Origin: Hepsetus odoe
Taxonomy: Eukaryota > Chordata > Actinopteri > Characiformes > Hepsetidae
Assembly: GCA_017165825.1 (NCBI GenBank)
Contig: CM029387.1
Location: 8,850,172 to 8,914,171, forward strand
DNA: 64,000 nt
Direction of reading: 5' to 3'
Shown here: positions 23,581 to 34,793 of the stretch, in pieces
Numbering within the stretch: the first letter of the stretch is position 1
How the letters are laid out: every line of letters starts with the position of its first letter
The notes under the pieces: generated by a model
Databases searched by the model: none
The model's input: the letters and a program-made list of their open reading frames with translations, nothing else
What the model was told of the DNA's origin: nothing
Made by a program: the position numbers and the translations under genes

Positions 23581-23737
23581 CTAATACCACAGTAAAACAG
23601 CCTTTTAATTACGAGGGGTTAGAAAGGGTTGGAAAATAACCAGGTGAAAATTAACATCATGGGTGGACTTAAAAAAAAATGAGAGCAGAGATTTGATTAT
23701 GATGCAATATCAGAAGGCTGTGTGCGTGTGTGTGTGT

Positions 23738-23740
<3 letters not shown>

Positions 23741-23809
<69 letters not shown>
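23741..23809. repeat. (GA)n microsatellite
   Basis: GA dinucleotides with one GACA interruption; the flank to 23985 stays purine-rich. Confidence 0.95.
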
Positions 23810-23811
<2 letters not shown>

Positions 23812-23984
23812 GGGGTACAGAGGAGGGAGACAGAGAGAGAATAATTAGAAAGGGGATAAAGAGAAGAGGGAAGAGTACAACGAGGAAGGAATGAGAGAGT
23901 TGAAAAAGAGAAGAGATGGAGAGACGAGGTAGAGGGGGGAAATCATAAAGGGGGACAGGAGAAAGAGAGAGGGGTAATAGTGGG

Positions 23985-23993
23985 AGAGAGCGA

Positions 23994-24054
<61 letters not shown>
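23985..24054. repeat. (AG)n microsatellite
   Basis: Uninterrupted AG from about 24000 to 24054 after an impure start. With 23741-23809 it makes a 300-base polypurine region. Confidence 0.95.
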
Positions 24055-24057
<3 letters not shown>

Positions 24058-24059
24058 GA

Positions 24060-24470
24060 ATCCCCTGCGCTGCATTTAAGTCTTCTAAAATGATTTGCGC
24101 CGAGAGGAAGACAAAGAAGCTAACATGTTGTTGGCATTGTAAAAGGTCTGGAAGTAATGGCCTGCTAAGGAAAACAGACATTATGTATTAAATTATCAGT
24201 ATTTAGCGCCAACACTCACTCATTCCATTACAGACTATTGAGTCGAGAGCTCGGAGCCAGAGAAAGCTTGGCATGGGGGACTGAATTAAATAAATGCTCA
24301 ATGAAATGGACTTAAAAGCGCAGGTCAATCGATGCTGAGACTAATATTATTCTGTAAGAAAACTCCAACAATCGCAACAACGACGATGATTGAGAAATGA
24401 CGAGGCTTAATAGGACGTCCTGATGTAGCGCTTTGGGCTTGTGGCAGTCATCATCGGGTCTGAAAAGTCT
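24060..24470. promoter_or_regulatory. Candidate conserved non-coding block, intron 1
   Basis: Unique sequence following the AG repeat, with TTAAATTATC and GTCAATCGATGC (about 24325-24336; a Onecut-type AATCGAT core) and GATGATTGAG (about 24384). No credible coding frame. Regulatory role inferred from motif content and location. Confidence 0.3.
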
Positions 24471-26039
24471 TCAAAATTCTGAACTGAGTTGCAGAATAAT
24501 GGGATTTAATATTAAATCCACGAGCAGAGATTGGTCAGACCTTTTTGCTGTGTCAAGTGTTTTTTCCCAAGCGGTACAGACCGTTCTAAACGCGTTTAAC
24601 ATATTCCCCAAATAGACCCCATCAATATACATTTATTGCCTTTGTGATTCCACTGTTCACTAACCAAGCAAATGCAAACCTCCGAGACTTTTAAAATCTG
24701 CTTAATGTTGACTACTGTTTCTTCATCTAATCCTCAACTCAACCGTTCATCCCTTCTTTTGTCCAGCAATCCTTGATAATATCTTTAATACTACCTAATA
24801 CCATAAAGATTAAGCTCACTGTACACGTGGAGACATGGATCTAGAAGGAGATGTAGAGAGGAAATTCTCTCTAGGAGTGAATGCGTTTAACTGTAAATAC
24901 TCTAGTGGAATAACCTACCAGATTTTTTCCCCCAGAGGCCCAGAAGCAGAAATATCAAGATTTCAGCTGGTCTACTTTTTATAAAGCAGTTAGTATCAGT
25001 TTGAAGTAACATGGCCACAGTGAACATCAGAAGTATGAAAGTATGGCACAGGGCTCTAAAGTGCAGAGCAGTCCAGACTTCAAAAAGAAATTCTTTCCAT
25101 TTTCTTTTTCTGTTATTCATTTGCGTTGACCTTGGTTCAGAAATAGTGCCAGTAAGACTTTTCAATGCACATTTTTGAACCAAAGCACTCAGAAAGACAG
25201 TCATGTAATGATCTAAATAAATAAAGCAATACAAATCCTCAAATGAAGAAAACATAGATGGTTGCCATGCGAGTTTATTAGCGAAAGTAAACTATGATCA
25301 CATGTACCAAGTGAAATAGGCCAAAAGGCTTTAGAAAGGAATAATTTTGGTAACAGAAGCTTGGCTGTTAGACTGAAATGCTGTTTGAGTACGTCTCTAT
25401 TTTGCTCGTTAACGTTTAATCAAAGTGTGCTCGTGTTTCCTCTTGTTTAGGCTTTGATGTTCTTCAGTGCAAATGCAAGCATTACAAAGAACCTTTAAAG
25501 GCTCAATTTCTAGGCTACGTCACAATAGAGACGTTTCCCAGCTTTAAGTTTCGAGTAATCTTTTAATGCACAGGTGTGGTCAGTTCATAACCCCATTATG
25601 CCAACTGACATAGACCTACATATACAAGTATAATGCGTGATTTAGCCAATGATGGGACCATCTATGTAGGTTTAAATCAGTCGTGGTGTAGGTTGACCTT
25701 CAGCAGAGTGTTATTGGTGTATATGTGAGGAAAGTATATTAGTTTGGTCTGCTATTTGCTGTAATTACGCTTTGCACACATCCAGCGCTTCATAACTGTA
25801 TTGCACTCACTCCCAGCTGTTTGACTCGATGGATTAGAATAGGTTATGCGTGAAATTGGACCGTGGGGAGGGTTTTTATTGAAAGGTGGGCTATTTACAC
25901 GTCCACTAGCTTTCCAGGGCTTTAGCCCACAGTCAGCGATAATTAACTCAAATGTCATCGTGCACATTTAGATTTCTGGAAAAAGGAAAAGTAAAGAGAG
26001 GAGGGAAAAAAAACAAAACAAAACAAAACACACCACTCG

Positions 26040-26470
26040 CAATAAAGCCAGCATATACCCGAAAAAAACCTCTCCGTCATTTGGATGCAGGCTCGAGCCG
26101 TCATTTACGGCGATACGTGCTCAAGGTTTTGAACATTTCAGATGGATTTTTATAGAATTTTCTCCAGCAAGGCCCTGCCTCTAATGCATGAGGCAGAATG
26201 CGCGTCTTTCTTCTTTCTGTCTGCGCTCGGCTGTTGCCCTAAAAGCTGCAATGATCGATTTTCCTCTGTTTTCTCCTGCGCACGTGGTCCAGTAATCAGG
26301 GCCCCCTTCCCGCGCGATCGATCCGTATTGATCCCCTCGAGCCCAGTGCGCGCGGCGCTCGGGGAGGCGCGAGAGCCGCGCCGGAACGGGGGACATCAGG
26401 AGGCGGAATGTGGGAACGAGCGAACCGCGCTACAGTCTCGCGCTCGATAGTAAAAAAAGGAATGAAAAAC
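26040..26470. promoter_or_regulatory. CpG-rich candidate enhancer, intron 1
   Basis: Strongly CpG-rich unique block (densest at 26280-26440), second only to the exon 1 island in this window. ATCGATCC (26317-26324) and ATTGATCC (26327-26334) are adjacent Onecut-type cores 10 bases apart. The open frames on both strands (about 26142-26450 and 26181-26396) are composition-driven and match no family. An alternative first exon or a non-coding RNA promoter cannot be excluded. Confidence 0.35.
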
Positions 26471-26961
26471 CCTGAGACGTAACCGAACAAAATAGCTCTA
26501 AATATAGGTCAGAGAATACAGCCACGCTTCATTATGGCCTAAAATTACAACGCCGTTCTTTTGCACGTTTTAAAATCTCAGTTTTAGTGCTACAATATCT
26601 TCAGTGTTTATTATGGGAGCTGCTCCAACAGTACAGCTGGGACCACGCGCTTTACTGGTGATCTGTCTGCACAGCAACCCTGGACTTAGGTTGGACAAAG
26701 GATGATATGCATTAGGCTTATTGATGGATTCAATGGATAAATGCAAAAGCATCAAAGCCATTTTAAAGTTTAATTTTTTGCATGTAATAATTCTTATAAG
26801 AAAGAGAAACTGCTTTATTTATATATAGCAGCGTTACAAGGTACTCTCTGAGAGATGTAAGGACCTGAACATTTTTGAGAAGGGTATTTGTTGTGTACTG
26901 ATTTAGTGTAAAAACAGAATATATATAAGTGAAGCAGTCTAGGTGGAAAGCTGAAAGAGAT

Positions 26962-27201
26962 TATTCTTGTCACTGTGAAACACAAGCACATCACATAGTG
27001 AAACACAAGGAAATTCAACCTCTGCATTTTATCCATACACATGTGCAGCAGGGGGCAGCTATTTGAAAGTGCCCAGGGAGCAGTGATGGGGATGGTACCT
27101 TGCTCAAGGGTACCTCAGTGCAATCTATTGGTCTGGGATTCAAACCCACGACCTTCTGATCCTGGGACCAACTCCCTAACCACTGGCTAGATGGCCTAGC
27201 T
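26962..27201 (-). mobile_element. tRNA-derived SINE (main family), copy 2
   Basis: Reverse orientation. On the - strand the head has GGTTAGGGAGTTGG and the B box GGGTTTGAATCCC; the body has CCCTTGAGCAAGGTACCATC and CTGCCCCCTGCTGC; the tail carries TGTGTTTCACTATG. The tail appears partly duplicated. Confidence 0.85.
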
Positions 27202-27344
27202 GGATACTTTATTGGATAAACTGGTACACAATCAAATCTTGTAGTTAAAGTGTTGGAAAATGGGCAGGAAACTTCGACAAGGGGCAAACTGTAAGGGCTA
27301 GACAACATGGTCAATGCTTCTCAAAAACAGCAAGTCTTGTGAAT

Positions 27345-27612
27345 CACTGCAGTGGTTAGTACCTATCCAGCAAAAGGGTCATAGGCTTTAAAGTTATTAT
27401 TAATGCTGGCTATGCTAGAAATGTGTCAAAACACACTGTGCATTTTGGCACCTTCAACAGGCATTTGAGCATCCAAACTGGACAGCGGAGCAATAAAAGA
27501 GGGTTGCCTGGTCATGATGAACCATGTTTCCAAAAATATTAAGGAATGATCTGAACATGACAATGGGACAATTGGTTCAAGGTGTTGACAATGGCCTCCA
27601 AATTTCAATCAA
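27345..27612 (+). mobile_element. Tc1-like transposon fragment (family A)
   Basis: Pieces of the same element as 17470-18310, on the + strand: GCAGTGGTTAGTACCTA, TTAATGCTGGCTATGCTAGA, GGTCATGATGAACCATGTTT and CAAGGTGTTGACAATGGCCTCC. The catalytic middle is internally deleted and no frame is open. Confidence 0.65.
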
Positions 27613-27631
27613 AATGTACATGATGATCAAA

Positions 27632-27660
27632 ATGTATGTATGTATGTATGTATGTATGTG
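27632..27660. repeat. (TGTA)n microsatellite
   Basis: Seven tetranucleotide units. Confidence 0.93.
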
Positions 27661-28095
27661 GTGCTACACTGATAGGGCTTGAAATGTTTTGAACAAAGAA
27701 CAAAGCAGGTGGAGCTATTGATGTGAGAGCTGTCCATACATATATTAGTTTAAAGAATGATGTCCTGGACAGCCCTGAATTGCATCGTGTAGTCACTCAG
27801 CACACATTCATATGTGTGTGTATGTGTTGTGCAGACGGTTACAGTGTGTGTACTTACATGCTTGCGTGCATATGTCTTTGCATCATTGTGTGCAAACGTG
27901 TGTGTTTGTGTGTGTGATGTGCAGTGGTATATGAAAATGATGGATGAGTGAGCAGTTGCTTTAGATGGCAGCAGTAAACAGATTTGACTGTGTAGGAGAA
28001 ATCGATTGGCTCCTGGCTCTCTGTAATTAGACATACAGCGCCAGGGCCTGGCTTTCACACTCTCAGCACAATCTCACTGGGGGAACCCTCACTGC

Positions 28096-28139
<44 letters not shown>
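28096..28139. repeat. (CA)n microsatellite
   Basis: About 22 CA units. Confidence 0.96.
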
Positions 28140-28143
<4 letters not shown>

Positions 28144-28516
28144 TGTGTGTATGTGTGTAAGAAAGCGAGACAGATTAAGAGAGACATAAGGCAGCAGAGT
28201 GTGAAAAAAATATGGTAGGAAAGCAGAAATGTGTTTTTATGTTAATATGTAAGATATTAATATGTTACATATTTTTCGTATGTGAAAGTGAAAGATAATG
28301 GCAATACAGTAATTGCCTACTTCTTCAGCCTCTATGGTTAATAGGCAGTCTGTGGCCATATGGTAGCATCTTCATTGTGGCAGCATGGTTGAAAGTGAGC
28401 ACCAGTACATGAATGTAAATCCTCTGAATGACTGCAAACAGCTTGGAGAGGGAGAGTGGATTTTGCTTGAGGGTTCTCTGACATGAGTCCCCAAGGATGG
28501 CTTCTTCCTATTAAAG

Positions 28517-28517
<1 letters not shown>

Positions 28518-28568
<51 letters not shown>
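28518..28568. repeat. (AC)n microsatellite
   Basis: About 25 AC units. Confidence 0.96.
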
Positions 28569-28570
<2 letters not shown>

Positions 28571-29186
28571 CATTAGACTGCCATGTGAAGGCTTCCTGCA
28601 CTTTTGATTTCATAAGATTCATGTAATGTATTTTTTGTACAATTTAAGAAATAGGATAGCACAGAATATTTTGATTATTCAGTAAAAGCAGAAGTAAAAC
28701 CTGTATACACTGTTTGCCTTTATAATAAATGTCATTTATTCAGCAGTTTGTTTGAAAGTATCCAAAGTAAGCTTCCTTACTTCTGCAATATAGCCACTGG
28801 GCTAATGTGTGTTACAAGCACAATCTTAGAACAATAGGGTTTTGTTATACCTTTGAAAAGAAATGTACAAATTACTACAAATGCAAATCCACACTACTTT
28901 CTTTCTGACAGTACAATGGAGGACATTTAAGTTACTATTATGTGGAAGACTTGCTTATGTGGTTTCTGACAATGGCAGCTAGTGTAAAAGTACATTACAT
29001 AGCTAAAAACCATAGCTACTAGCAACATATTGATCACTGACTGTAGTGTAAAATGACAAAGAATGACAGCAGGAAGCGTTATATACAAAGGACACAAACC
29101 CCAAATAAATGAATAATAAGTTGCTTTACACGGTCATGGTGAATTTAAAGTCATGTATGCAATACACACACACAAAGCAGGTGTGT

Positions 29187-29411
29187 GGCAGCAGCGGTGG
29201 CCTAGTGCTTAGGGCCCTGCATCGGAAGATTGTGGGTTCGATTCCCTCACCGGTAGGTTGCCTTGAGGTACCCTTGAGCAAGGTACTGTCCCCATCATTG
29301 CTCGCTTTCAATAGCTGCCCCCTGTGGCATATGGGTGAAACACAGAGATTGAATTTCATTGTGAATTTCACAATGACAAAGGTAGTCACTTTTACTTTTT
29401 TCACTTTCACA
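29187..29411 (+). mobile_element. tRNA-derived SINE (main family), copy 3, best preserved
   Basis: Carries an intact B box GGGTTCGATTCCC (29232-29244) after GGTGGCCTAGTGCTTAGGG. The body has CCCTTGAGCAAGGTACTGTC and the tail ATTTCACAATGACAAAGGTA with a (TTTCACT)-type end. It is the best reference copy for this family in the window. Confidence 0.88.
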
Positions 29412-30220
29412 TTCAAACCTCCAGTCATGTTTATAGTCTTTTTACATGTGGGTATACACTGTACATCTGCATATATGCGCTAGTGGTAGCATGGACTAGT
29501 CAAGTAATAAATCCATTCTTCAGCAACTAGTCGGCAGCAGTCGACTTAACAAGGCCAGGATTTTCTGTTTGGCCCGAAACATATTTTACTGACATACAAA
29601 TACTGAATCAGATTAATTAAATTCCACTTTAACTCTATATAAATACATTTCGGGACCTGCTTGCTTTAAATGAAAAGTGTTGTTTGATCAATTGCAATAC
29701 AACCAGTCAAGTTTTTGAAATACTTTATATTAAAGATATTATGAAATCTCAGCTATATTTTGCTAAAACCTTTTAGTTTTATATTTCTGGACTCTTACCA
29801 GATTCATAAAAGCACATGTAGTGGGGAAAGATTCAGAAATATTTTGTGGTTTAAGTATGCAGGTTATGACTGATTTGTGTAATTTTGCATTGAAAACTGA
29901 CTGAAATAAAACACTCCCCTACAATGCCTACCTACCATCTGTATCTAATGAGAAGCTAAATACTTTTCACTGATTTCTGTGGCACATTAATTCATTTTGT
30001 TCTCTTAACAATGACTATTTGACTACTAAAAATCACTGTGCAATTCCTAACATGCGTCACTACATTAGTAGCCATGCCAGAAACCACTTAAGCAACTATT
30101 TATGGATGACTTAACTTTGGCACCATGTTCATGGAAGCGATGCAGTGTTTTTATTCATTTTGACTGTGTCTGACTGATTCTGATTCGCTGTCTCTCTCTT
30201 TCTCCCTACTGGCCGCGCAG

Positions 30221-30513
30221 CTTGCAAGAGAAAGGAGCAGGAGCAGCACAAAGACCGCAGCCTGGCACCAAAGAAACAGCGGCTGGTCTTCACCGACCTG
30301 CAGCGGCGCACACTCATCGCCATCTTCAAGGAGAACAAGAGGCCCAGCAAGGAGATGCAGATCACCATCTCACAGCAGCTAGGCCTGGAGCTGTCCACTG
30401 TCAGCAACTTCTTCATGAACGCCCGTCGGCGCTGCGTGGATCGCTGGCACGACGAAGCCAATGCCAGCCCGGGCCAGCCAGGCACCTCCGTCACCACCTT
30501 CTCCAAAGCCTGA
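30221..30513 (+). CDS. onecut3: onecut3 exon 2: homeodomain and C-terminus
   Basis: Second and last coding exon. After the phase 1 junction the peptide reads ACKRKEQEQHKDRSLAPKKQ, then the divergent Onecut homeodomain (RLVFTDLQRRTLIAIFKENK, then RPSKEMQITISQQLGLELST and VSNFFMNARRR). Recognition helix 3 contains the family-specific VSNFFMNARRR with Phe and Met at positions 48 and 50. The frame ends TFSKA at a TGA (30511-30513). PKKQRLVFTDLQRRTLIAIF and the TFSKA end match ONECUT3 rather than ONECUT1 or ONECUT2, which end CTKA. No lesion is visible here, in contrast to exon 1. Whether this is the a or b teleost duplicate cannot be told. Confidence 0.95.
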
Positions 30514-31560
30514 GCACCTGGCCCACTGCAGCTGCCACTGGTTGGAGCCTTGACCCATTCTAGCATGTCTGGGCTGGCAGTGGCAGCAGCAGCAGCAACA
30601 AGTTCATCTCTGGCATCCATCAAAGCTCGAAAAAACCTCAACCTGCTCGGCTGGGGCGTGGCCAAAACTGGATGCCCCTCAAGACCCCACCTGGACACAA
30701 GCTGCCCTATGACAAATGATAAGGGAGGTCCCTGGGCATGCTCTTAGCCTGTGGTTTATTAATGTATTTATTTATTCATGTAGTTGGTTCACTTATGTAT
30801 GCAACCGACAAAGGTTTTATTTTCTATATGGCATCCATTCTTTATTTGTTGTTTGCTCAACGAAAGGCCTAAGGCCTGGTTTGAAGGTTGACAGGCTTGA
30901 TATTTAAGCTTGAAGCCTTCGTTCTTCATTTCCCTTTGTTCTTAATGCAAGTCTTTAATTGAATTTGTGTGCCAGGACCTTTGTCTTTGAAGCAGTTAGG
31001 GAAGAATAAGAAAGAGAGGAATAAGTAGTCCCTATTGTTTGTCATAATCTAGGAGGCAAACCCAGAGGGTCTGTCGTCAAAGGCTTTTGCTGATGTGTCC
31101 CTTCTTAGCTTCAAGTAAGCTTTTCATTTCTTTCATCCCTTTAAATGTGATCATGATGACTGGCCATGAGATTTTACACAAAATATGTTTGGGCATCACA
31201 ATCATATGGCTCAGACATGGCAGAGGTTTCAATTCTTGATCATGTCTCATTTTCTTTTCCACTGCCGGCGTGGCTCAGTGCTCTTGCTTCAGCACAATGA
31301 GAAAAGGATGGGAAGAATCAATCAGTCCTCTGTGTTGGCCCCGCAGAATCATTTTAGCCCACAGGGGGCCAGCCAGAGTGCTCCTCATGCACAGAGCAAT
31401 GGTGCCACCTACTGGACAAAAAAACCCTTGACCTCTAAAATTTATGTTACAGAACCATGGCGATCTTATAAACCCATGAGTGTTTCGGGGGCCAAGCAAA
31501 CTTATGTGTGCCATGCCATCCGTTGAATAACCTGAATGCAAACTTTTCAGTAATGTCTGA
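30514..31560 (+). other. Presumed proximal onecut3 3' UTR
   Basis: Sequence directly downstream of the onecut3 stop. No AATAAA or ATTAAA hexamer was seen on the + strand in this first kilobase, so the 3' UTR probably extends further or uses a variant signal. The first 250 bases keep exon-like GC content. Confidence 0.4.
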
Positions 31561-31689
31561 TTTTTTAAAATTATTTTTGCATGAGGTTTGACGTTTGTAC
31601 CCAAAGGTATTTTAATTTACCAAAGATGATAAAAAAGAAACAATCATTACTCAAAGGGAGTAGGGTAGAGTACAGCTGCCGCTTACTTC

Positions 31690-31860
31690 CTCCTGTATGT
31701 GGAGGAAGGGAGTGTCTAGTGGCCAAATGTTAAAGGTAACATGTCACTGTATGATTGAGTGCCAATGACAGATGCCTTAATGATAATCACGGAGGATCAA
31801 GTGGCTCCGAGCCACAAAACTCTCCAAATCCCTCTCTTCCCTCCCTCCATTCTGTAAGGT
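31690..31860. promoter_or_regulatory. Possible conserved non-coding block, 3' of onecut3
   Basis: Balanced unique sequence with ATGATTGAGTGCC and TAATGATAATC motifs. Flagged on composition only. Confidence 0.2.
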
Positions 31861-32989
31861 ACGGGGGGTCCGTACTGGATTAAACTGACAAATCATGCAA
31901 AAGTGACTCTAGTGCGGGGTGAAAAACATTCATCCCTGACATCAAATGTGTCAAAATAGCTCCACAAGGTTACAAAAGCTCCAAAGAACACATCAAAAGC
32001 TACTGCAAATGAAATGTAAATATTCTTCTCTTTCTTTTACTTTTCTTTCTCTCTCTTCCTTCTCCCAACTCCTGCCCACCCAAAGCTCTTTTTACCCCAC
32101 CACTTCCCTCCTCTGTCCTTTTCCTCTATAATAATAATGCGGGTAATTAGTACCATAGACACAAAGTTTCTATTAAATGTAACTCTTTGTGCTCTGTTGT
32201 GCATAAACTACAAGTAAAGAAGCACCTTGTTAATGAAGTTGCGAAGAAGACAAAGAAGAAAAAGCAAAAGCAATTGCTCTGAGAAAGACGTGGCTTTCAA
32301 AGAAATCAGAGACAACTGCAGTGAGACATTAAAAAAGGATCTTTGTCTACACCGGAATAGGACAATATTCTGGAAAAAGAATGGACTCCCTAGCTGGAGC
32401 AACCTCTATGCTTCAGCCTCTCTGGCCTCGGAGCTGGATGTTTCTGGGATAAGGTTTGGATTGGGGATCACCAGCAACAATGCCATGGTCCTCTTTCTTC
32501 TTCCTGCTATTTGGTGATGCAAGAAAAGGGTTGTGATCAATCAAAAGCTGCAAAGCATTCCAGTCAATCAAACTGGATGCTAGGAAGCAGCTGCCATCAT
32601 CAACTAAACTCGGAACTATAGCTTTACAGAAAGTGTTGCTGTGGAGAAGAGCCAAATTTACAAAAAACTTGTAGCATCAAAGAGGGAGATCAAAAAAGAA
32701 CAAACAAAACTTGCCAGTAAGCAGGTTGACAGCCAGAGAGGTTTAGGGGTTTGTTTTTTTTTAAGCAAGGTTCTTAAACTATGTTGTTTCAGAGTCAAAT
32801 GTGAAGCAAAAATGTGAAAAAAAAAGTCTGAATACACACACATCGTTTGTAGTGAGAACCAGTGCGGCTACCTCACAGAATAATAGTGGCACATGTGACA
32901 CGGCCACTGATACCAAAGATACTTCAGCCTGCCAGTTCTACCAAACCATATAGTCCATTCCCCCTCTATTCATCTCCATGCTGCTTTAC

Positions 32990-33036
32990 ACACACACTTA
33001 CACACACACACACACACACACATACACCCACACACC
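32990..33036. repeat. (CA)n microsatellite
   Basis: CA units with TA and CCA interruptions. Confidence 0.93.
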
Positions 33037-33102
33037 ATATTAATGTAGCTACAAGGTGATTTTTTCTCTGTGCATACAAATGCACTCAGATTTTTTCTGT
33101 CA

Positions 33103-33103
<1 letters not shown>

Positions 33104-33152
<49 letters not shown>
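33104..33152. repeat. (AC)n microsatellite
   Basis: About 24 AC units. Confidence 0.96.
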
Positions 33153-33155
<3 letters not shown>

Positions 33156-33254
33156 ACACAGAGCAGTCAGACTGCATTATGCCACGGTGAAGGAGGTGGC
33201 TCCTATGCAGTATATGTTGAGTGCCTTTTTCCTTCAACCACGGGTGGGATTGCT

Positions 33255-33259
<5 letters not shown>

Positions 33260-33306
<47 letters not shown>

Positions 33307-33308
33307 GC
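33260..33308. repeat. (AC)n microsatellite
   Basis: About 21 AC units then ACGC. Third CA array in 320 bases. Confidence 0.96.
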
Positions 33309-33684
33309 ATACACTTTTCTACATGCATAATTCTTGTGTGCTAGTTGTAGGAATGATAGTTATGGGGCCTCTCACTTTCCTTTCGGAAAAAGAAGCACTT
33401 TGTTTTTGTATAAAACTTTCATTATTTATTTCTTTATTTATTTGTGGATTTATTTATATGGACGCTCGTTTTTTTAATCAATCTGGATAGTGCTTGGATC
33501 ACTGGGGAGTGGTTTTGCTCCAAATATACTGCTACAAGTCTTGAACCACACACACGTGTAAAAGTATCAAATTCAGTAATTTCCATATAGAGTGCAATAC
33601 ATGAAACTGTATTGTTGCCAAAAGTACTTGGGAATGATGTGAAAGTTTGAAACAAGTTGGTTCAATTCAATATGGGTTTACCCC

Positions 33685-33790
33685 AGTGATCTACCAATCA
33701 CACGCCTCATTTCATTCCGATCATTAACATCTAGCCAATCAGAAGCGAGTCCCATTTGATTTTCTACCAATCACGTGTCCTTCAGCTAGC
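33685..33790. promoter_or_regulatory. Triple CCAAT-box cluster
   Basis: Three copies of CCAATCA on the + strand: 33694-33700, 33735-33741 and 33767-33773, the last overlapping a CACGTG E-box. Such arrays bind NF-Y at promoters or in some transposons. The MITE-like palindrome lies 420 bases downstream. No gene start was found, so the role is unknown. Confidence 0.35.
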
Positions 33791-34187
33791 GGTACAAACT
33801 GGCAGGCATGTGTTGACAATGAAAAATCTGATATACCTCAAAATCTTTAATGTAAAGGCTATGTAATGAAACAATAACGATGATAGTACTGATACCTAAA
33901 GATATTGAATATTGCTAAATAATAGTTTTGGAAATATTGTGACTTGAAGCTTTATACTGTTCCCTTTTCTCTTGTTGCTTCGCCATCTTTGTTTTGGTTT
34001 GTTTCTCGCGTTTCAGCGCCGTGGCATGCTTCCCGAATTTCTACCCTTTTCTTTTTCTGAAAGTTGGAGGGTTGCTAGAGAGGATAAAGATGGTTGTACC
34101 TGTTCCTTTCATACAAGGCAGAAATGTGAAGGGTTTGACTTAGCCCCAGGCTGTCTCTTTGTAGTCAGGTTAGTCATCATATTCGGG

Positions 34188-34279
34188 TTTCCGTTCCACC
34201 TTAAATGGTGCCGCAAACACTCAAACTAAAAAGCGCGGCAGGTGAGCGCGTGCTGCGCTGTTTAAGGTGGAACGGGAAA
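34188..34279. mobile_element. MITE-like perfect inverted repeat
   Basis: CCGTTCCACCTTAAA at 34191-34205 pairs perfectly with TTTAAGGTGGAACGG at 34261-34275 across a 55-base loop; three more T:A pairs follow after a one-base bulge. TTAAGGTGG recurs at 34353-34361. It resembles the ends of a palindromic DNA-transposon derivative; the class is unknown. Confidence 0.45.
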
Positions 34280-34547
34280 TTCCAATAAGTTGTCCACAAA
34301 GTGACTGTCCGCTGGAGTTTCAAAGTAGACAATGACTTTTTGTACTGAAATGTTAAGGTGGACGTAATGAAACATTAGAAACAAATATGTCTCAGCAAAA
34401 GCTAACTTCTGACACCATCACTTAGACGTTACGAGCAAATCCAATTAATTTTATTTCCAGAACATTTTGGATTCCCTCCAGTCGTTTATGTTTCGATGTA
34501 AAACGCAAATGGAGTTCTGTTTCTTGTGTGTTGTTCAAGTGATTCTG

Positions 34548-34552
<5 letters not shown>

Positions 34553-34578
<26 letters not shown>
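34553..34578. repeat. Poly-A tract
   Basis: 26 A residues, then A-rich sequence. Confidence 0.95.
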
Positions 34579-34768
34579 CCAAGAAAAAGGAAAAAACAGC
34601 AGCTTTGTCGTTAGGGAAAGGCAGACCATTTTTAATGCATGGATATTAAACTTAAGTGTTTAGAAGCAGCAGGATTACTCGTCCATCTTGGCCAAGTAGA
34701 GGGGGAGGAACAAAGGAGAGGCCGGGGCTGGGAATGATGTCTGACAAAAATGATACAAAGCCATCTGT

Positions 34769-34793
34769 TTTTTTTTTTTTTGTTTTTTTTTTT
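34769..34793. repeat. Poly-T tract with one G
   Basis: T run interrupted by a single G. Confidence 0.93.

Larger units (their letters stand above)
6307..30220 (+). other. onecut3 intron 1 (23.9 kb)
   Basis: GT donor at 6307 (GTGAGT) and a pyrimidine-rich acceptor ending GCGCAG at 30220. Joining the exons restores Leu-Ala-Ala-Cys-Lys, the conserved junction between CUT domain and homeodomain linker, in phase 1. The intron contains microsatellites, SINEs, Tc1-like relics and several unique CpG-bearing blocks noted separately. No other gene was recognised inside it. The long stretches not listed separately are AT-rich unique sequence without recognisable features. Confidence 0.9.

Noticed and set aside
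23669..24181. Ser/Leu repeat protein on the - strand
   Set aside because: It is a translation of the (GA)n microsatellites.
26142..26450. 102-codon + strand frame in the CpG-rich intron block
   Set aside because: Composition-driven, no family resemblance, and overlapped by equally long frames on the other strand.
29187..29260. A functional tRNA gene
   Set aside because: The A- and B-box-like motifs belong to the SINE head; a proper cloverleaf with acceptor stem was not evident and the body and tail are SINE sequence.
30129..30698. 189-codon - strand frame over onecut3 exon 2
   Set aside because: It is antisense to the homeodomain exon and has no recognisable motif.
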